64,000 bases of DNA from Sipunculus nudus (lineage: Eukaryota; Annelida; Sipuncula; Golfingiida; Sipunculidae), in assembly GCA_026874595.1 (NCBI GenBank), contig CM049313.1, forward strand, positions 28,202,008-28,266,007, written 5' to 3'. Positions within the stretch are counted from its first letter, which is position 1, and each line of letters opens with the position of its first letter. The position numbers and the translations under genes are program-made. Positions 28,038 through 39,567 of the stretch are shown in pieces. The notes below the pieces were generated by a model. The model saw nothing but the letters and a program-made list of their open reading frames with translations, ran no database searches and was not told where the DNA came from.

Positions 28038-30445
28038 ATGACCGCTTCATTTGGTCTCAAAAATAGGAAAAACATGCGCGACCAGTCTGCAGGAACTGAT
28101 GAAACACTCCATGATCAATATTCATGCAAAGAATCAAGGCGACCAAGGCATCAGTTATTCAGATACTGGAGCTTTTGTATCAAATCATCAATTATTCTGG
28201 GGGCTTCTTATGAGCTCCATAGATCCGAGGATATAGGTAACACAGACTCTAATTTCAGGTTTCCAAGGTGATTTCCCTAGGACCTCCCTTGGTGTACAGT
28301 TATAAGTTTCTAGGTCTAATGGTTACGATTCGTGCCCTGTTAACAGATGACCGCTTCATTTGGTCTCAAAAATAGGAAAAACATGCGCGACCAGTCTGCA
28401 GGAACTGATGAAACACTCCATGATCAATATGCATGCAAAGAATCAAGGCGACCAAGGCATCAGTTATTCAGATACTGGAGCTTTTATATCAAATCATCAA
28501 TTATTCTGGGGGCTTTTTATGAGCTCCATAGCTCCGAGGATATAGGTAACACAGACTCTAATTTCAGGTTTCCAAGGTGATTTCCCTAGGACCTCCCTGG
28601 GTGTACAGTTAAAAGATTCTAGGTCTAATGGTTACGATTCGTGCCCTGTTAACAGATGACCGCTTCATTTGGTCTCAAAAATAGGAAAAACATGCGCGAC
28701 CAGTCTGCAGGAACTGATGAAACACTCCATGATCAATATGCTTGCAAAGAATCAAGGCGACCAAGGCATCAGTTATTCAGATACTGGAGCTTTTGTATCA
28801 AATCATCAATTATTCTGGGGGCTTCTTATGAGCTCCATAGCTCCGAGGATATAGGTAACACAGATTCTAATTTCAGGTTTCCAAGGTGATTTCCCTAGGA
28901 CCTCCCTGGGTGTACAGTTAAAAGATTCTAGGTCTAATGGTTACGATTTGTGCCCTGTTAACAGATGACCGCTTCATTTGGTCTCAAATATAGGAAAAAC
29001 ATGCGCGACCAGTCTGCAGGAACTGATGAAACACTCCAAGATCAATATGCATGCAAAGAAACAAGGCGACCAAGGCATCACTTATTCAGATACTGGAGCT
29101 TTTGTATCAAATCATCAATTATTCTGGGGGCTTCTTATGAGCTCCATAGCTCCGAGGATATAGGTAACACAGACTCTAATTTCAGGTTTCCCAGGTGATT
29201 TCCCTAGGACCTCCCTGGGTGTACAGTTAAAAGATTCTAGGTCTAATGGTTACGATTTGTGCCCTGTTAACAGATGACCGCTTCATTTGGTCTCAAAAAT
29301 AGGAAAAACATGCGCGACCAGTCTGCAGGAACTGATGAAACACTCCATGATCAATATGAATGCAAAGAATCAAGGCGACCAAGGCATCAGTTATTCAGAT
29401 ACTGGAGCTTTTGTATCAAATCATCAATTATTCTGGGGGCTTTTTATGAGCTCCATAGCTCCGAGGATATAGGTAACACAGACTCTAATTTCAGGTTTCC
29501 AAGGTGATTTCCCTAGGACCTCCCTGGGTGTACAGTTAAAAGATTCTAGGTCTAATGGTTACGATTCGTGCCCTGTTAACAGATGACCGCTTCATTTGGT
29601 CTCAAAAATAGGAAAAACATGCGCGACCAGTCTGCAGGAACTGATGAAACACTCCATGATCAATATGCATGCAAAGAAACAAGGCGACCAAGGCATCACT
29701 TATTCAGATACTGGAGCTTTTGTATCAAATCATCAATTATTCTGGGGGCTTCTTATGAGCTCCATAGCTCCGAGGATATAGGTAACACAGACTCTAATTT
29801 CAGGTTTCCAAGGTGAGTTCCCTAGGACCTCCCTGGGTGTACAGTTAAAAGATTCTAGGTCTAATGGTTACGATTTGTGCCCTGTTATCAGATGACCACT
29901 TCATTTGGTCTCAAAAATAGGAAAAACATGCGCGACCAGTCTGCAGGAACTGATGAAACACTCCATGATCAATATGCTTGCAAAGAATCAAGGCGACCAA
30001 GGCATCACTTATTCAGATACTGGAGCTTTTGTATCAAATCATCAATTATTCTGGGGGCTTCTTATGAGCTCCATAGCTCCAAGGATATAGGTAACACAGA
30101 CTCTAATTTCAGGTTTCCAAGGTGATTTCCCTAGGACCTCCCTTGGTGTACAGTTAAAAGTTTCTAGGTCTAATGGTTACGATTCGTGCCCTGTTAACAG
30201 ATGACCGCTTCATTTGGTCTCAAAAATAGGAAAAACATGCGCGACCAGTCTGCAGGAACTGATGAAACACTCCTTGATCAATATGCATGCAAAGAATCAA
30301 GGCGACCAAGGCATCAGTTATTCAGATACTGGAGCTTTTATATCAAATCATCAATTATTCTGGGGGCTTCTTATGAGCTCCATAGCTCCGAGGATATAGG
30401 TAACACAGACTCTAATTTCAGGTTTCCAAGGTGAGTTCCCTAGGA
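28038..30445 (+). repeat. Right-edge satellite monomers of the older variant set, last one truncated
   Basis: Seven full monomers and a final 245-bp partial (30201-30445). The monomer at 28038 matches the one at 9189 (TATTCATGC; TTATAAGTTTC), 61 monomers away, and the one at 30201 resembles that at 3008. The array is cut after GAGTTCCCTAGGA, where a monomer would continue CCTCCC; the LINE sequence begins at once. Confidence 0.88.
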
Positions 30446-31500
30446 ATAGCAATATTCCGTCCCTTAATAAATCCAGCTTGATCTGTTTTTATGGCTTCTA
30501 ATATAACTCTTTGCAAATGCTTAGCAAGAACTTTTGCTAAAAGTTTATAATCTGTATTAGTTATGGTTATTGGTCGGTAATTGCGCAACTCGTTTTTTGG
30601 CAAGTTCTTTCCTTTGTGTATTAATTTTATAATTCCTCTGGCCTGTATTCTTGATAACTTTCCCTGTCTAAAAGATTCATTGAAAGCGTCAGTTACTAAC
30701 GTTCGTAATTTCACCCAAAACATTTTATAAACTTCTGTTGTCAATCCATCTAAACCTGGACAGGATCCATTTTTCATTTGCTTTAACGCATTACCAACTT
30801 CTACTGGTGACATGAACCCCTTACATTTCTGTCGATTACTCTCCGATATTTTCGGTATTTTAACGCCAGAAATAAACCTTTCAAATCCCTTTTCATTAAA
30901 GCTAGTCTTTGCTTTGTACTGGTTCCGGTAAAAAAAAGTATTGCTCATTCCTAATTTCATCTTGGTTTAAGGTTTCAGAGCCGTTATGTGTTTTTAGCGA
31001 TGATATAAAATTTTGGGCGGCCCTCTGTTTTTCCAGCGATAAAAAATATTCATTATTCTTCTCGCCCTCTTCAATCCATTTAACGCGCGCCCGAATTTGA
31101 GCACTTCGAGCTTCTTGGATATGTTTTATTTCTAACGATTTTTTTATCTTAATCATTTTTTAATAGCTTCCTTATTATCAGGAGTAATCGCTATTTGAAG
31201 CTCCAGATCATCTAGTGAACAGTTTAAAAGTTTTATTTCATTTTATTTTTAATTGCTTTGGCTTTGCTGTAGTTCCAAGCAACCGTTTTTATCTCAAGCT
31301 TACACAAATCCCATTTTCTTAATGGATCTATATAAGCCGTATTGTAATAGGAAATGAAGGATTCTAACTTATCATTCATCAAATCTAAGATTTTTATTAT
31401 CATGCAATAATGAGTTATTAAACTTCCAATATGATGGTCCTCTTTCAATTCGTATCGCATTTATTTCAAGTATTACGGCTCTATGGTCTGTACACGGGTA
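30446..31500 (-). pseudogene. LINE A: L1/Tx1-like ORF2 fragment (endonuclease end, linker, start of RT)
   Basis: Remnant of a non-LTR retrotransposon ORF2 read from about 31500 down to 30446. At its upstream end is the TDHRAV-like end of an APE endonuclease, followed by a GPSYWKFN motif (in another frame). Next come a linker (31460-31233) with WDLCKLEI and KYSK-like text, and the KWIEEGEKNNEYFLSLEK region before RT (31156-30902). The N-terminal RT domain follows, with GLDGLTTEVYK and NYRPITITNTDYKLLAKVLAK-like text (30960-30446). Frameshifts separate these pieces. RT motif A, the YADD box and everything downstream are missing because the reading runs straight into satellite at 30445, just after GFIKGRNI. 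Clade placement is by motif resemblance only. Confidence 0.85.
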
Positions 31501-31507
31501 CGACCTG

Positions 31508-31582
31508 GCTCTGTCTGGTGTCCAGACAATATGTCTAGACGTCTAGGCACATAGTCTAGACGTCTAGACACATCGTCTAGAC
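31508..31582. repeat. Palindromic TCTAGACG repeat cluster
   Basis: Short sequence with four or more copies of GTCTAGACG or CTAGACGTCTAG spaced by CACAT-type linkers. It is strongly self-complementary and could form hairpins. Nothing links it to a gene. Confidence 0.7.
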
Positions 31583-32286
31583 GAAGAATGTCTGATTAGA
31601 ACTATTGGAACTATATCTTTCAACTGTTTGAAAAAAATTTGGTTTGTATTTTTAGCCAATTTGTGAGCTTATGCAATGGTGTGGCGGTGTCCGTCTTCCG
31701 TCGTCTGTCGTGTGTCATAGCTAACTGAAAAAGGGCAGGAGCTAGCATCACCAAATTTTTTTTCCATAAAGTTTGTCATCTAAAAAAAATTCTATCGGAT
31801 TTTGCTTATTTCTTGGCTAACTGCATTTTCTTAGATTTTATAGGGAAGATGCTTAAAAACATAAAAAAATTTTCTTCTCCGAAACCATGCTGCCAAATTG
31901 TCCATTCATCTGTCCCAATAATCCTCCCTGGCAAAAATAACATATCCGAAATATCCTGACTGATACATCCTAGTTTTAAAATGTCCTAGTCCGAAACTTG
32001 CAGGTCCGAAACGTCCATTTTGCCGAAATCATAATGACTAAGGTATATATGAAGGACATAAGAGGATCAATATTAAATTTTAAAAATAAACCTCCATTTA
32101 AACTCCCAAACTTTGCACAGGTTCGTATTAGGCCTGTAGGTCTTGTTTTTTTAACGAAATAATTAAATACGATATTTGATTAATGAAAATCATATCAAGC
32201 TCCCTGATATTATATGTGACGTCGAGATAGTCTAAACATAGAGAATTAATTCTCGGCGTTTCAGGAAGTGATGTTTCTTTCGCTGA
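31583..32286. other. No gene recognised; AT-rich repeat-like sequence
   Basis: No open frame of substance. It holds a degenerate GTCCGTCTTCCGTCGTCTGTC run at about 31690, similar to the GTCCGTCC runs at the transposon ends at 36.1 and 46.4 kb. A patch of recurring TCCGAAA and ACGTCC words lies at about 31930-32020. Confidence 0.5.
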
Positions 32287-32311
32287 CTCTTTTTTTTTCT
32301 TTTTTTTTTTC
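32287..32311 (-). other. Poly-A tract at the 3' end of LINE B
   Basis: On the minus strand this is an A-rich tract interrupted by one G, about 175 bases downstream of the LINE B ORF2 stop at 32485. It fits the tail of a target-primed retrotransposon insertion. No target duplication was identified. Confidence 0.6.
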
Positions 32312-32484
32312 ACTTTAGGGGGTAGTCTCAGAGTGAAGCTGTTGTTTTCCTTTCATTTTATTTTGCATATATTTCATCATCGACTCCCCATAGAAAAAAT
32401 AACACATGTTTCATTAACTTACAATACAACATTTGATATACAAACAAATAAAATATTTCATTATCAATCGAGCGTCATGTTCTA

Positions 32485-34000
32485 TTATATACCAGTTATT
32501 TTACCCCATTTTTCCATATGCAGATAAAGAGACATTTTTTTTTCAGCACCATTTCGTTCTGTCATTTCTTTATCTGCAACAAATTTGATATATGTTGGTA
32601 TTGACGGGACTTTACCCGTGTCTCGATATTTAAATACTATAAACTTATAAAACAGAAGCATAGCATCCTGTAGGCTTATGTTAGGAGTGTCTTGTTGACA
32701 TCCAACATAAATATATTCGGCCGCTAATGGCGGCATGTTCACTCCAGCACGCTTTGTCCACATAATATTTATATACAATGTTCTGACCATGTAACATTCA
32801 CAAACAGATGTAATACAGTTTCTTTTTCAACAAAACAATAGGAACATCTATAAGAATTATTTATTCTCCATATGTATAAATTTTCATTTGTGGATAAAAT
32901 ATTGTAGAGATCCCTGAACTGGAATTGCCTTTAAAACATATCAATTGTTTTATATATATATATATAATGCACGGCATCCTTCCAGCTTAGGTTTGGTATA
33001 TTTGCTTGTCGAAGTCTTATTATATTGATAGGATCTTCGACCTTTGAACTTAGTAATTTACCATTCACATTTTTAAAACCAGTCGTCTCTATATTTATAT
33101 TACTAGTCCCTATAGGTATCTCCATTTCCTTACAGATACATATATTTTCTGATACTTGTTTATCTCTTTTAATCAAATCTTTCCAATCATAAGGGATCGC
33201 TTCCTGCAGGCCCTTTAATAGAATATAACATATATTGTACGTTTTACAACTGGCGTCTATTATTTGTGAGATTGGCTTTTTAGAAGCATCCTCTTGAAGT
33301 ATTTGGTAGACATATTTTATTCCTAAAGTAGGAAGATATTTGTAGTATACAGATTTGCCTCCCATTAGAATATATTTATTATTCCAAAGTTGTTGACCAA
33401 ATACCATTTGCTTGGTGTTTGGCTCACCTGAAACATATGAGCTCCATATGCCTTTAAACATTGATAATAGAATTTTGGCAGTTTTATAGATAGGCAGTCA
33501 ATGTTTATGTTAGCTTTAATACAGGTAAGGCCACCGTAGTGCCGTAAATAAAAATTAGGTATTACTGTACATTTTGCATTCGCTATTTTTTTCATTCTTA
33601 TTATCCACATTAACCTCTGACTTTCTATAATTGTTTTCACGTCTGGCAAAACAATACCACCTTCTTCTCGTCCACGTATCAATACATCATATTTTATTTT
33701 TTGGCTTCCTTCCGTTCCAAATGAAATCCGTCATACAACTCTTTATTTTCTTTATAAAACGTTTTGGTGGATCTAGTAAATTTAAAGCATAAATCAACTT
33801 TGAAATACCTAACGTTTTCAATATCGTATTCTTGCCATATTTTGTAAGAGCTCTCTGTCTCCATATGTTTAGAAGAATATTGAACTTATCATACTTGTGT
33901 TCAAAAATTTAGATCATAGGAAAGTTTTTAATTGTAGGTGTACCATATTCCCAAAATCTTTATAGCTTCCTTTTGCTCTATTTAAAGTAGCATTCTCTAG
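32485..34000 (-). pseudogene. LINE B ORF2 C-terminal part (thumb and CCHC-like region)
   Basis: Successive minus-strand open segments (33682-33365, 33461-32931 and 32790-32485, plus unassigned text up to about 33900) read as the C-terminal part of an L1/Tx1-like ORF2. They include IRGREEGGIVLPDVK, where such proteins usually have a GG-hxhPD motif, and WNNKYILMGGKSVYYK. A cysteine pair CSYC lies before ETVLHLF at about 32860-32815; a cysteine-histidine box is usual near the ORF2 end. The last residues are followed by TAA at 32485. The 33682 and 33461 segments overlap in different frames, so at least one frameshift occurred near 33400. Upstream, at about 33800, the text LTKYGKNTILK-like supports continuity with the RT segment. 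Confidence 0.82.
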
Positions 34001-34089
34001 TTGCATAAAAATCAGCTGTACCCATCACGTCCTTTTTCCCCTCGTTTTTAGTTCATATCTTCTAGCAAACCTTGTATCTGAAATATTAG

Positions 34090-34393
34090 TCATGACAGTT
34101 CCACCTGAACGCTATTTTCATTAAGCTGGTGTGACAGGATAAGTAGCTGCAGTATAATAAGTTTTTCAACGGTTATTTCGTCGTTTTCAAGTGCGTTTGT
34201 ATGAGCCATGACGTATCTGATTCCGAGGTGCTGCTGTGTGTATAAACAACAGATTACTTGTGTTTGATGCACAGACATACCACACCCATGCATTATTTGG
34301 CGAGTTGAGAATCTTGGGCCAAAAGAGGTTGGGCGACAGGATTATTTCTTAGATCTCAAGCGTTTCGTGACAGCTTTGTATGTTGGTAAAGTT
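34090..34393. other. Unassigned segment between LINE B RT and C-terminal parts
   Basis: About 300 bases that do not read as LINE ORF2 in any frame I followed. It holds a 67-residue minus frame (34293-34090) of no recognised family. It may be an insertion into LINE B or a badly decayed part of it. Confidence 0.4.
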
Positions 34394-35515
34394 TTACCCA
34401 ACTAGATTTATCTTCTTAAATATCTTGGCTAATTGCTCTGTTTGATTTTTTAAAAAGCCATGCCGATTTTCACTTATTATATAATTTATCTCCAGAGACG
34501 AAACTTTTGCAAATCTTTCTAAAATTAATCTGACTTCTTTCATTGAGCTTTCGTCCTTAAGAAAAAATGTTGTTTCGTCTGCGTACATGCATTGTTTTAA
34601 TTCTATACCATTGATATAAATACCTTTGACACTACCATACTGACGAACCATTGTTGCCAAGATTTCTATAACCATCAAATAAAGGTAGGGTGCTTATGGA
34701 TCTTGACGTGTGCTCCTCTCTAAATGAAAATAACCTGTAGTGTAGCCGTTGTTTATGACACAGCTCTCTAAATCTGTAAGCATTATACGAATCCACTTTC
34801 TAAATGTTTCGCCAAAACCAAACTTTTTTAACACAGCAAATAGAAAGACATAATCGACGGAATCAAACGCTGCAGCGAAATCAATTGCAAATAAGCCTGT
34901 TAAGTGGCACGTGACAATATTCCATAAGATCTTTTATCAACCGGTTAGTATCTGAAATTCGTCTTCCTTTAAATAATGCAGTAATGTCATTATCAATCAT
35001 TTTGGCATACATTTTTTAAGTCCCTCAGCAAGCACTTTACTTAGAATTCAAACATCCACATTTATCAATCTTATTGGTCTCCAAGAAGAGAGTAGCCTGT
35101 TATCTTTACCTGGCTTTTCAATGAGCTTTATGACAGCCTGGCGTTGGCTCGAAGTAAGGGAACCTTCCTGGTAACATTTGTTTATGGATCGCAATAAATC
35201 ATCTCCTATATTATCAAAGAAAGTCAGATAGAATTCTTTTGATAAGCCATAATTTCTGGGACTTTTGTTGTTTTTCATCTTTTGTAATACTTTCAGAATT
35301 TCTGACTTTGTTATTTCTCTGTCACATTCACAGGCTCCATAATAAGATAATACCGGAATATCGAACGTGCCAAATATACTATTACAGTCTCTCTCACATA
35401 TATTTAATTTTCGAGAATACTTTCTTCATAATATTCCTTCATAATACTTCCTGGGTTTATTACTTCCTTTTCATCAACTATAAATTTCGCTGACTCATAC
35501 GTGCACTAGTACTTT
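34394..35515 (-). pseudogene. LINE B ORF2 reverse transcriptase, decayed
   Basis: Reads from about 35515 downward. It opens with KSEILKVLQKMKNNKSP, then GLSKEFYLTFFDNIGDDLL and GSLTSSQRQAVIKLIEKPGKDN with SWRPIRLINVDV (35278-35048), which is the N-terminal RT palm and fingers. Motif A, FAAAFDSVDY, lies at about 34886-34850. The catalytic box reads YADE instead of YADD (residues 32-35 of the 34678-34394 segment), so the second aspartate is lost. Several stops and frameshifts lie between 35047 and 34679. LINE B differs in sequence from LINE A. It has no endonuclease here, so it is either 5'-truncated or interrupted near 35515. Confidence 0.85.
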
Positions 35516-35590
35516 GAGTGTCAGTAATAGGCATGAAAAATCAAACCAGTCCAGGAATTCTAGGGTTGAGTTATATTTAATATATTAACA

Positions 35591-35593
<3 letters not shown>

Positions 35594-35639
<46 letters not shown>

Positions 35640-35690
35640 CCTTTGATGTACACATACTTTTCTCTGATCAATATATATATATATATATAT
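35594..35690. repeat. (TA)n microsatellite, two blocks
   Basis: A TA run at 35594-35638 and another at 35671-35690, separated by about 30 bases of unique sequence. The second run abuts the possible transposon end that starts CAGAAGTGGG. Confidence 0.95.
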
Positions 35691-35812
35691 CAGAAGTGGG
35701 TTCGAGTACAATGAAAGTACTCGAGTACAAGTACGAGTATTTGAGATGTTTTATGACAGTATTCGGCTACGAGTACTCTCAATGTACCCATGAGTACTTT
35801 CATGTAAAATTA
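35691..35812. mobile_element. Possible MITE-like fragment rich in GAGTAC inverted repeats
   Basis: Starts CAGAAGTGGGTTCGAGTAC immediately after a TA microsatellite and contains many GAGTAC, GTACTC and AAAGTACTC words on both strands. A CAG start is typical of hAT-type ends. However, no matching terminal repeat or 8-bp target duplication was found, so this is only a suggestion. Confidence 0.3.
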
Positions 35813-36077
35813 AATTATTGTCCTTTGTTTGATGTCATAATTATATTATAATGGGTGAAGCTTGTCTACTCAAGTTGTTTATTTTACATGTAACTTATCA
35901 AAAATTAAGAGCCTTAAGAGTTGCTTCGCTTTTGAAGAGAAATAATTTTTTGAACAATCCGATAATTATTGTGAAATTTTCAATCCAAAATGCAAGAAAT
36001 TGCTATTAAAAAATGATAAATATACTTTTGTAGCTAGTCATTGTTATCATAAAAAAAATTATTCACCCACAATTATA

Positions 36078-36160
36078 TTTTTAGCTCAGCTGAATGTAAG
36101 TCATGTGAGCTATAGCGATCATTCTTACTCCGTCGTCCGTCCGGCCGTCTGTCCGTTAAC
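36078..36160 (+). mobile_element. Terminal sequence of a bivalve-type transposon (left end)
   Basis: Begins TTTTAGCTCAGCTGA, continues with AAGTCATGTGAGCTATAGCG, then a run of GTCCGTCC-type words and GTTAAC. The reverse complement of 46378-46473 has the same layout and wording, so this is a repeat-family terminus. The internal tandem repeats of the element begin at once to its right. Confidence 0.7.
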
Positions 36161-37830
36161 AAGGCACAAATCGTAACCACTGGACCTGGAATCTTCTTAC
36201 TTTACATCCAGAGAGGTCCACAAAAAAATCTCCTTGGAAACCTGGAATTAGGTCTCTGTTACCCATATTCTTCAAGCTATGGGGCTCCGAAGTACCCCCT
36301 AGAATAATGAAAAATTTGATACAATAGCTAAAATATCTTAAACAAATAATGCATTGATCACCATAATTCTTTGCATGGATATTGATCATGGAGTGTTTCA
36401 TCAGTTTCTGCAGACTGGTGGCGCCACCTGTATTTTTCGATTCTTTACGATTTTTTTTCTCTATTTTTGAGACCTCAAAAGATGCCGTCATCTGTTAACA
36501 GAGCACAAATCTTAACTGCTGGACCTGGAATCTTCTCACTTTACATCCAGAGAGGTCCATGAAAAGTCTTCTTGGAAACCTGGAATTAGGCCTCTGTTAC
36601 CCATATTCTTCAAGCTATGGGGCTCCGAAGTACCCCCTAGAATAATGAAAAATTTGATACAATAGCTAAAATATCTTAAACAAATAATGCATTGATCACC
36701 ATAATTCTTTGCATGGATATTGATCATGGAGTGTTTCATCAGTTTCTGCAGACTGGTGGCGCCACCTTGATTTTGTCGATTTTTTTCCTATTTTGAGACT
36801 TCAAAAGATGCCGTCATCTGTTAACAGAGCACAAATCTTAACTGCTGGACCTGGAATCTTCTAACTTTACATCCAGAAAGGTCCATGAAAAGTCTTCATG
36901 AAAACTTAGAATTAGGTCTCTGTTACCTATATTCTTCCAGCTATGGGTCTCCGAAGTACCCCCCAGAATAATGAAAAATTTGATACAAAAGCTCAAATAT
37001 CTGAACAACTAATCCATTGATCACCATGATTCTTTGCATGGATATTGATCATGGAGTGTTTCATCAGTTTCAAAAGACTGGAGGCGCCGCCTGTATTTTT
37101 TTATGATTTTTTTCTCTATTTTTGAGATCTCTAAAGATGCCGTCATCTGTTAACAGGGCAGAAATCGTAACCGCTGGACCTGGAATCTTCTCACTTCACA
37201 TCCGGAGAGGACCATGAAAAGTCTTCTTGGAAACCTGGAATTAGGTTTCTGTTACCCTTTTTTTCAATGAATGGGGCTCCAAAGTACCCCACAGAATAAT
37301 GAAAAATTTGATACAAAAGCTCAAGTATCTGAACAACTAATGCATTGATCACCATGATTCTTTGCATGGATATTGATCATGGGGAGTTACATCAGTTTTT
37401 GCAGACTGGTGCCACCACCTGTATTTTTCGATTTTTTCTCTCTATTTTTGAGATTTTAAAAGATGCCGTCATCTGTTAATACAGCACAAGTCGTAACGGC
37501 TAGACCTAGAATCTTCTTTCTGGACATGCTGGGAGGAACATGAAAAATCTCCTTAGAAACCTGAAATTAGGTGTGTGTCACCCATTATGTCCGAGCTATG
37601 GGGCTCAGAAGTACCCCCCAGAATAATTGAAAATTTGCTACCAAAGTATGGCACAAATCATAACCATGGAGCCCAGAATCTTCTAACTTGACATCTTCAG
37701 AGTTCCTCAAAAGTTCTCCCCAGAAACCTGAAATTGGATCACAGTGACCTATATTCTCAGAGTTTTGGGGTATGTTTGAGCACCCCAGAAATAATGCAAA
37801 ATACACACAAATTAAATATGTTGTGCTTAT
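36161..37830 (-). repeat. Diverged, inverted copies of the 309-bp satellite family
   Basis: Five tandem units of about 326-339 bp, plus a partial one, have GTTAAC-type boundaries at 36155, 36494, 36820, 37149 and 37475. Read on the minus strand they align with the 309-bp satellite monomer. Both share GATGAC-GC-TC near the start, CAGTCTGCAG-AACTGATGAAACACTCCATGATCAATAT, GGTTTCCAAGG-GATTT and GGTTACGATTTGTGCC near the end. Where the satellite has GCGCGACC, these copies have GGTGGCGCCACC. Divergence between the units is much greater than within the satellite array. The 111-residue open frame at 36491-36156 comes from this DNA homology and is not evidence of a gene. Confidence 0.88.
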
Positions 37831-38415
37831 GGGTCTTGATGAACTTAAGCTTATATGCATGAACACTGATGCAACCTATCTTAATTGTCTGTGCAAGGAC
37901 ATATTATCAACATGTCAGTAGGCTGAGCGTCATGACCCATGGGTCACTTGTTTATAAATACGGTAATAGCTTATAAATATAGATTCCGCTGAAATATTCG
38001 ATTGATTTCACCCCTGTAACATTCTAAATACTAAGACAAAGATGATAAGGTGATAGGTTTTCAGTGTTCAGTACTGCAATAATAAATAATCAATATTATC
38101 AATAATATATAATACTTGATATCGTCTAATTAAATTAATAAGCAGTATAGATATTATCTCATCATTAAATGGTGATATTAAAAAGGTCTCATTGAAGATC
38201 ATTTTTCTATAACGTAAGATATGTATATCCTCCCGGAATAAAGTGAATGTGACATGCGTACATCGTTTATAGGCAAATGTAGTCCACTCTGTTCATTCAC
38301 CATAGCAATGGTGGGCCGTTTGTGCTCAACTGCGTTCAGGAAAGGCTGTAACAAGGCTCAAATTATGATAATGAGTACCAATCTATTCTTCTTAGTTACC
38401 CATTCTTAGTACCGG
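37831..38415. other. No gene recognised; likely right flank of the satellite-related element
   Basis: AT-rich. CTGAGCGTCATGACCCATGGGTCA at about 37922-37945 recurs in inverted orientation, with two or three mismatches, at about 42485-42509. It may therefore belong to a dispersed repeat end. Confidence 0.4.
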
Positions 38416-39000
38416 ATGTTCACACTGCGCAGACTCGGACTCTCAAGAGTACGATACTGCTGTCAAGGGTTTGTTAAATCTGACTCCAACAATGCACCGC
38501 GCTGCATCACCATACACACTGACAGCGGAAACACACAAGTGGTGAAAAGGAGCCAATGTAGTCCGTTAAAGTGCGTTTTTACCTTACCACTCTTTTGCGT
38601 TATTTATGCTGAAATACCGTGGAAGGCGTCTTATCAGCACTGCTGGACTTTTATCAGCACTGCTGGACAGTACGTTCCTCCATGGTAAACTTTCAATGTC
38701 TATGCCTGCGTTTTGTGTTTGTTAGAGAACAGTGACGTCACCAAAACGTCATAGTAATCGGTCGCGCGTCACCTTCAATTGACTGACAGTCAAACTTCTT
38801 CAATTGACTGACATCATAAGTTTGACTAGCTTTTTTATTATCAGTTCTCAAACAAGGAATAATTCGTAAACGCTGAAACTTGTCTGATCATATTTAAGAT
38901 TGTCTCATACAAAAGCGCAAACAAGGTAAGGCATTACTTTTTACGCAGGTAGTCGGCAGAATAGCTCCTGCAACCTTTGGACAAGAGAGGTTTACATTGC
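38416..39000. other. No gene recognised; short tandem duplications
   Basis: A 90-residue frame at 38416-38688 matches no family I know and ends in a 20-bp tandem duplication (TTATCAGCACTGCTGGAC twice, 38629-38667). A second near-duplicate, CTTCAATTGACTGACA, is repeated at about 38770-38815. I regard the frame as chance. Confidence 0.4.
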
Positions 39001-39009
39001 TTTACACGT

Positions 39010-39115
39010 ATGATAGACGTATAAGAAATAACCTGTAGTGCAGCCGTTGTTTTATGACACAGCTCTCTAAATCTGTATGCATTATACGAATCCACTTTCT
39101 AAATGTTTCTTGTTT
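39010..39115 (-). pseudogene. Short LINE B fragment
   Basis: About 100 bp nearly identical to LINE B at 34720-34815, both reading on the minus strand as FRKWIRIM followed by TDLESCVI. Both flanks are unrelated to LINE B, so this is a detached scrap of the same LINE family, 4.3 kb from its relative. Confidence 0.8.
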
Positions 39116-39567
39116 AAAACCCACGTAAGCTACGTAAGTAAAGTCAGTTAATGACTGCACAGGCCCATCATTATTGGTACGTATTTCGTCATTTAATAAC
39201 AGAAAATTTCCATAAATGTGTAAAAGTGTCGGTATATATTTCTTTCTTTTCAACACCGTTACCTATATTTCTCCAAAATGATGGATGTAGGAATACTTTT
39301 GGAATATAGCTCACCCTATAAAATCATAAATTTACTGAGTACCATAAAAAGGTTGAATATGTAATTAATTTTCTTTTAAAGGATATCTTTTTTCCATCAT
39401 CATTATCGATCAACTTCGTACCTTGACACTTAAACGGTGGTGAATATCGGTGAGCGGTGTCGAAACAAAGAAGAACAGAAAGGATGTAACATCTAAAATC
39501 TGCAAACTGGCATTGTTATTCAGAATTTCATCTTTTAATAGAAATCACTGACTGTGTTGTGTAATTG

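Larger units (their letters stand above)
1..30445 (+). repeat. 309-bp satellite DNA array with higher-order structure
   Basis: Head-to-tail tandem array. Monomer starts, defined by the motif ATGACCGCTTCATTTGG, recur every 309 bp from 164 to 30201, giving about 97 full or near-full copies plus partial copies at both ends. The exceptions are two 495-bp intervals (309+186) and one 310-bp interval (monomer at 3935, one extra A in an A-run). Each monomer ends with a palindromic TGTTAACA (or TTATCAG variant). Because 309 is divisible by 3, each monomer carries the same overlapping 61-99-residue open frames. These look incidental: two frames are open together and the variants show no synonymous bias by eye. 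The array enters from beyond base 1 and ends at 30445, where it joins a LINE pseudogene. Confidence 0.98.

Noticed and set aside
164-30434. About 170 small open frames of 61-139 residues in the satellite as a multigene family
   Set aside because: They are forced by a 309-bp tandem repeat whose length is a multiple of three. Two overlapping frames are open together, and some monomers carry stops. The related copies at 36-37.8 kb share DNA similarity in all frames, not a protein.
1-30445. CRISPR-like array
   Set aside because: Monomers are 309 bp, head-to-tail, without unique spacers, and the sequence is plainly eukaryotic.
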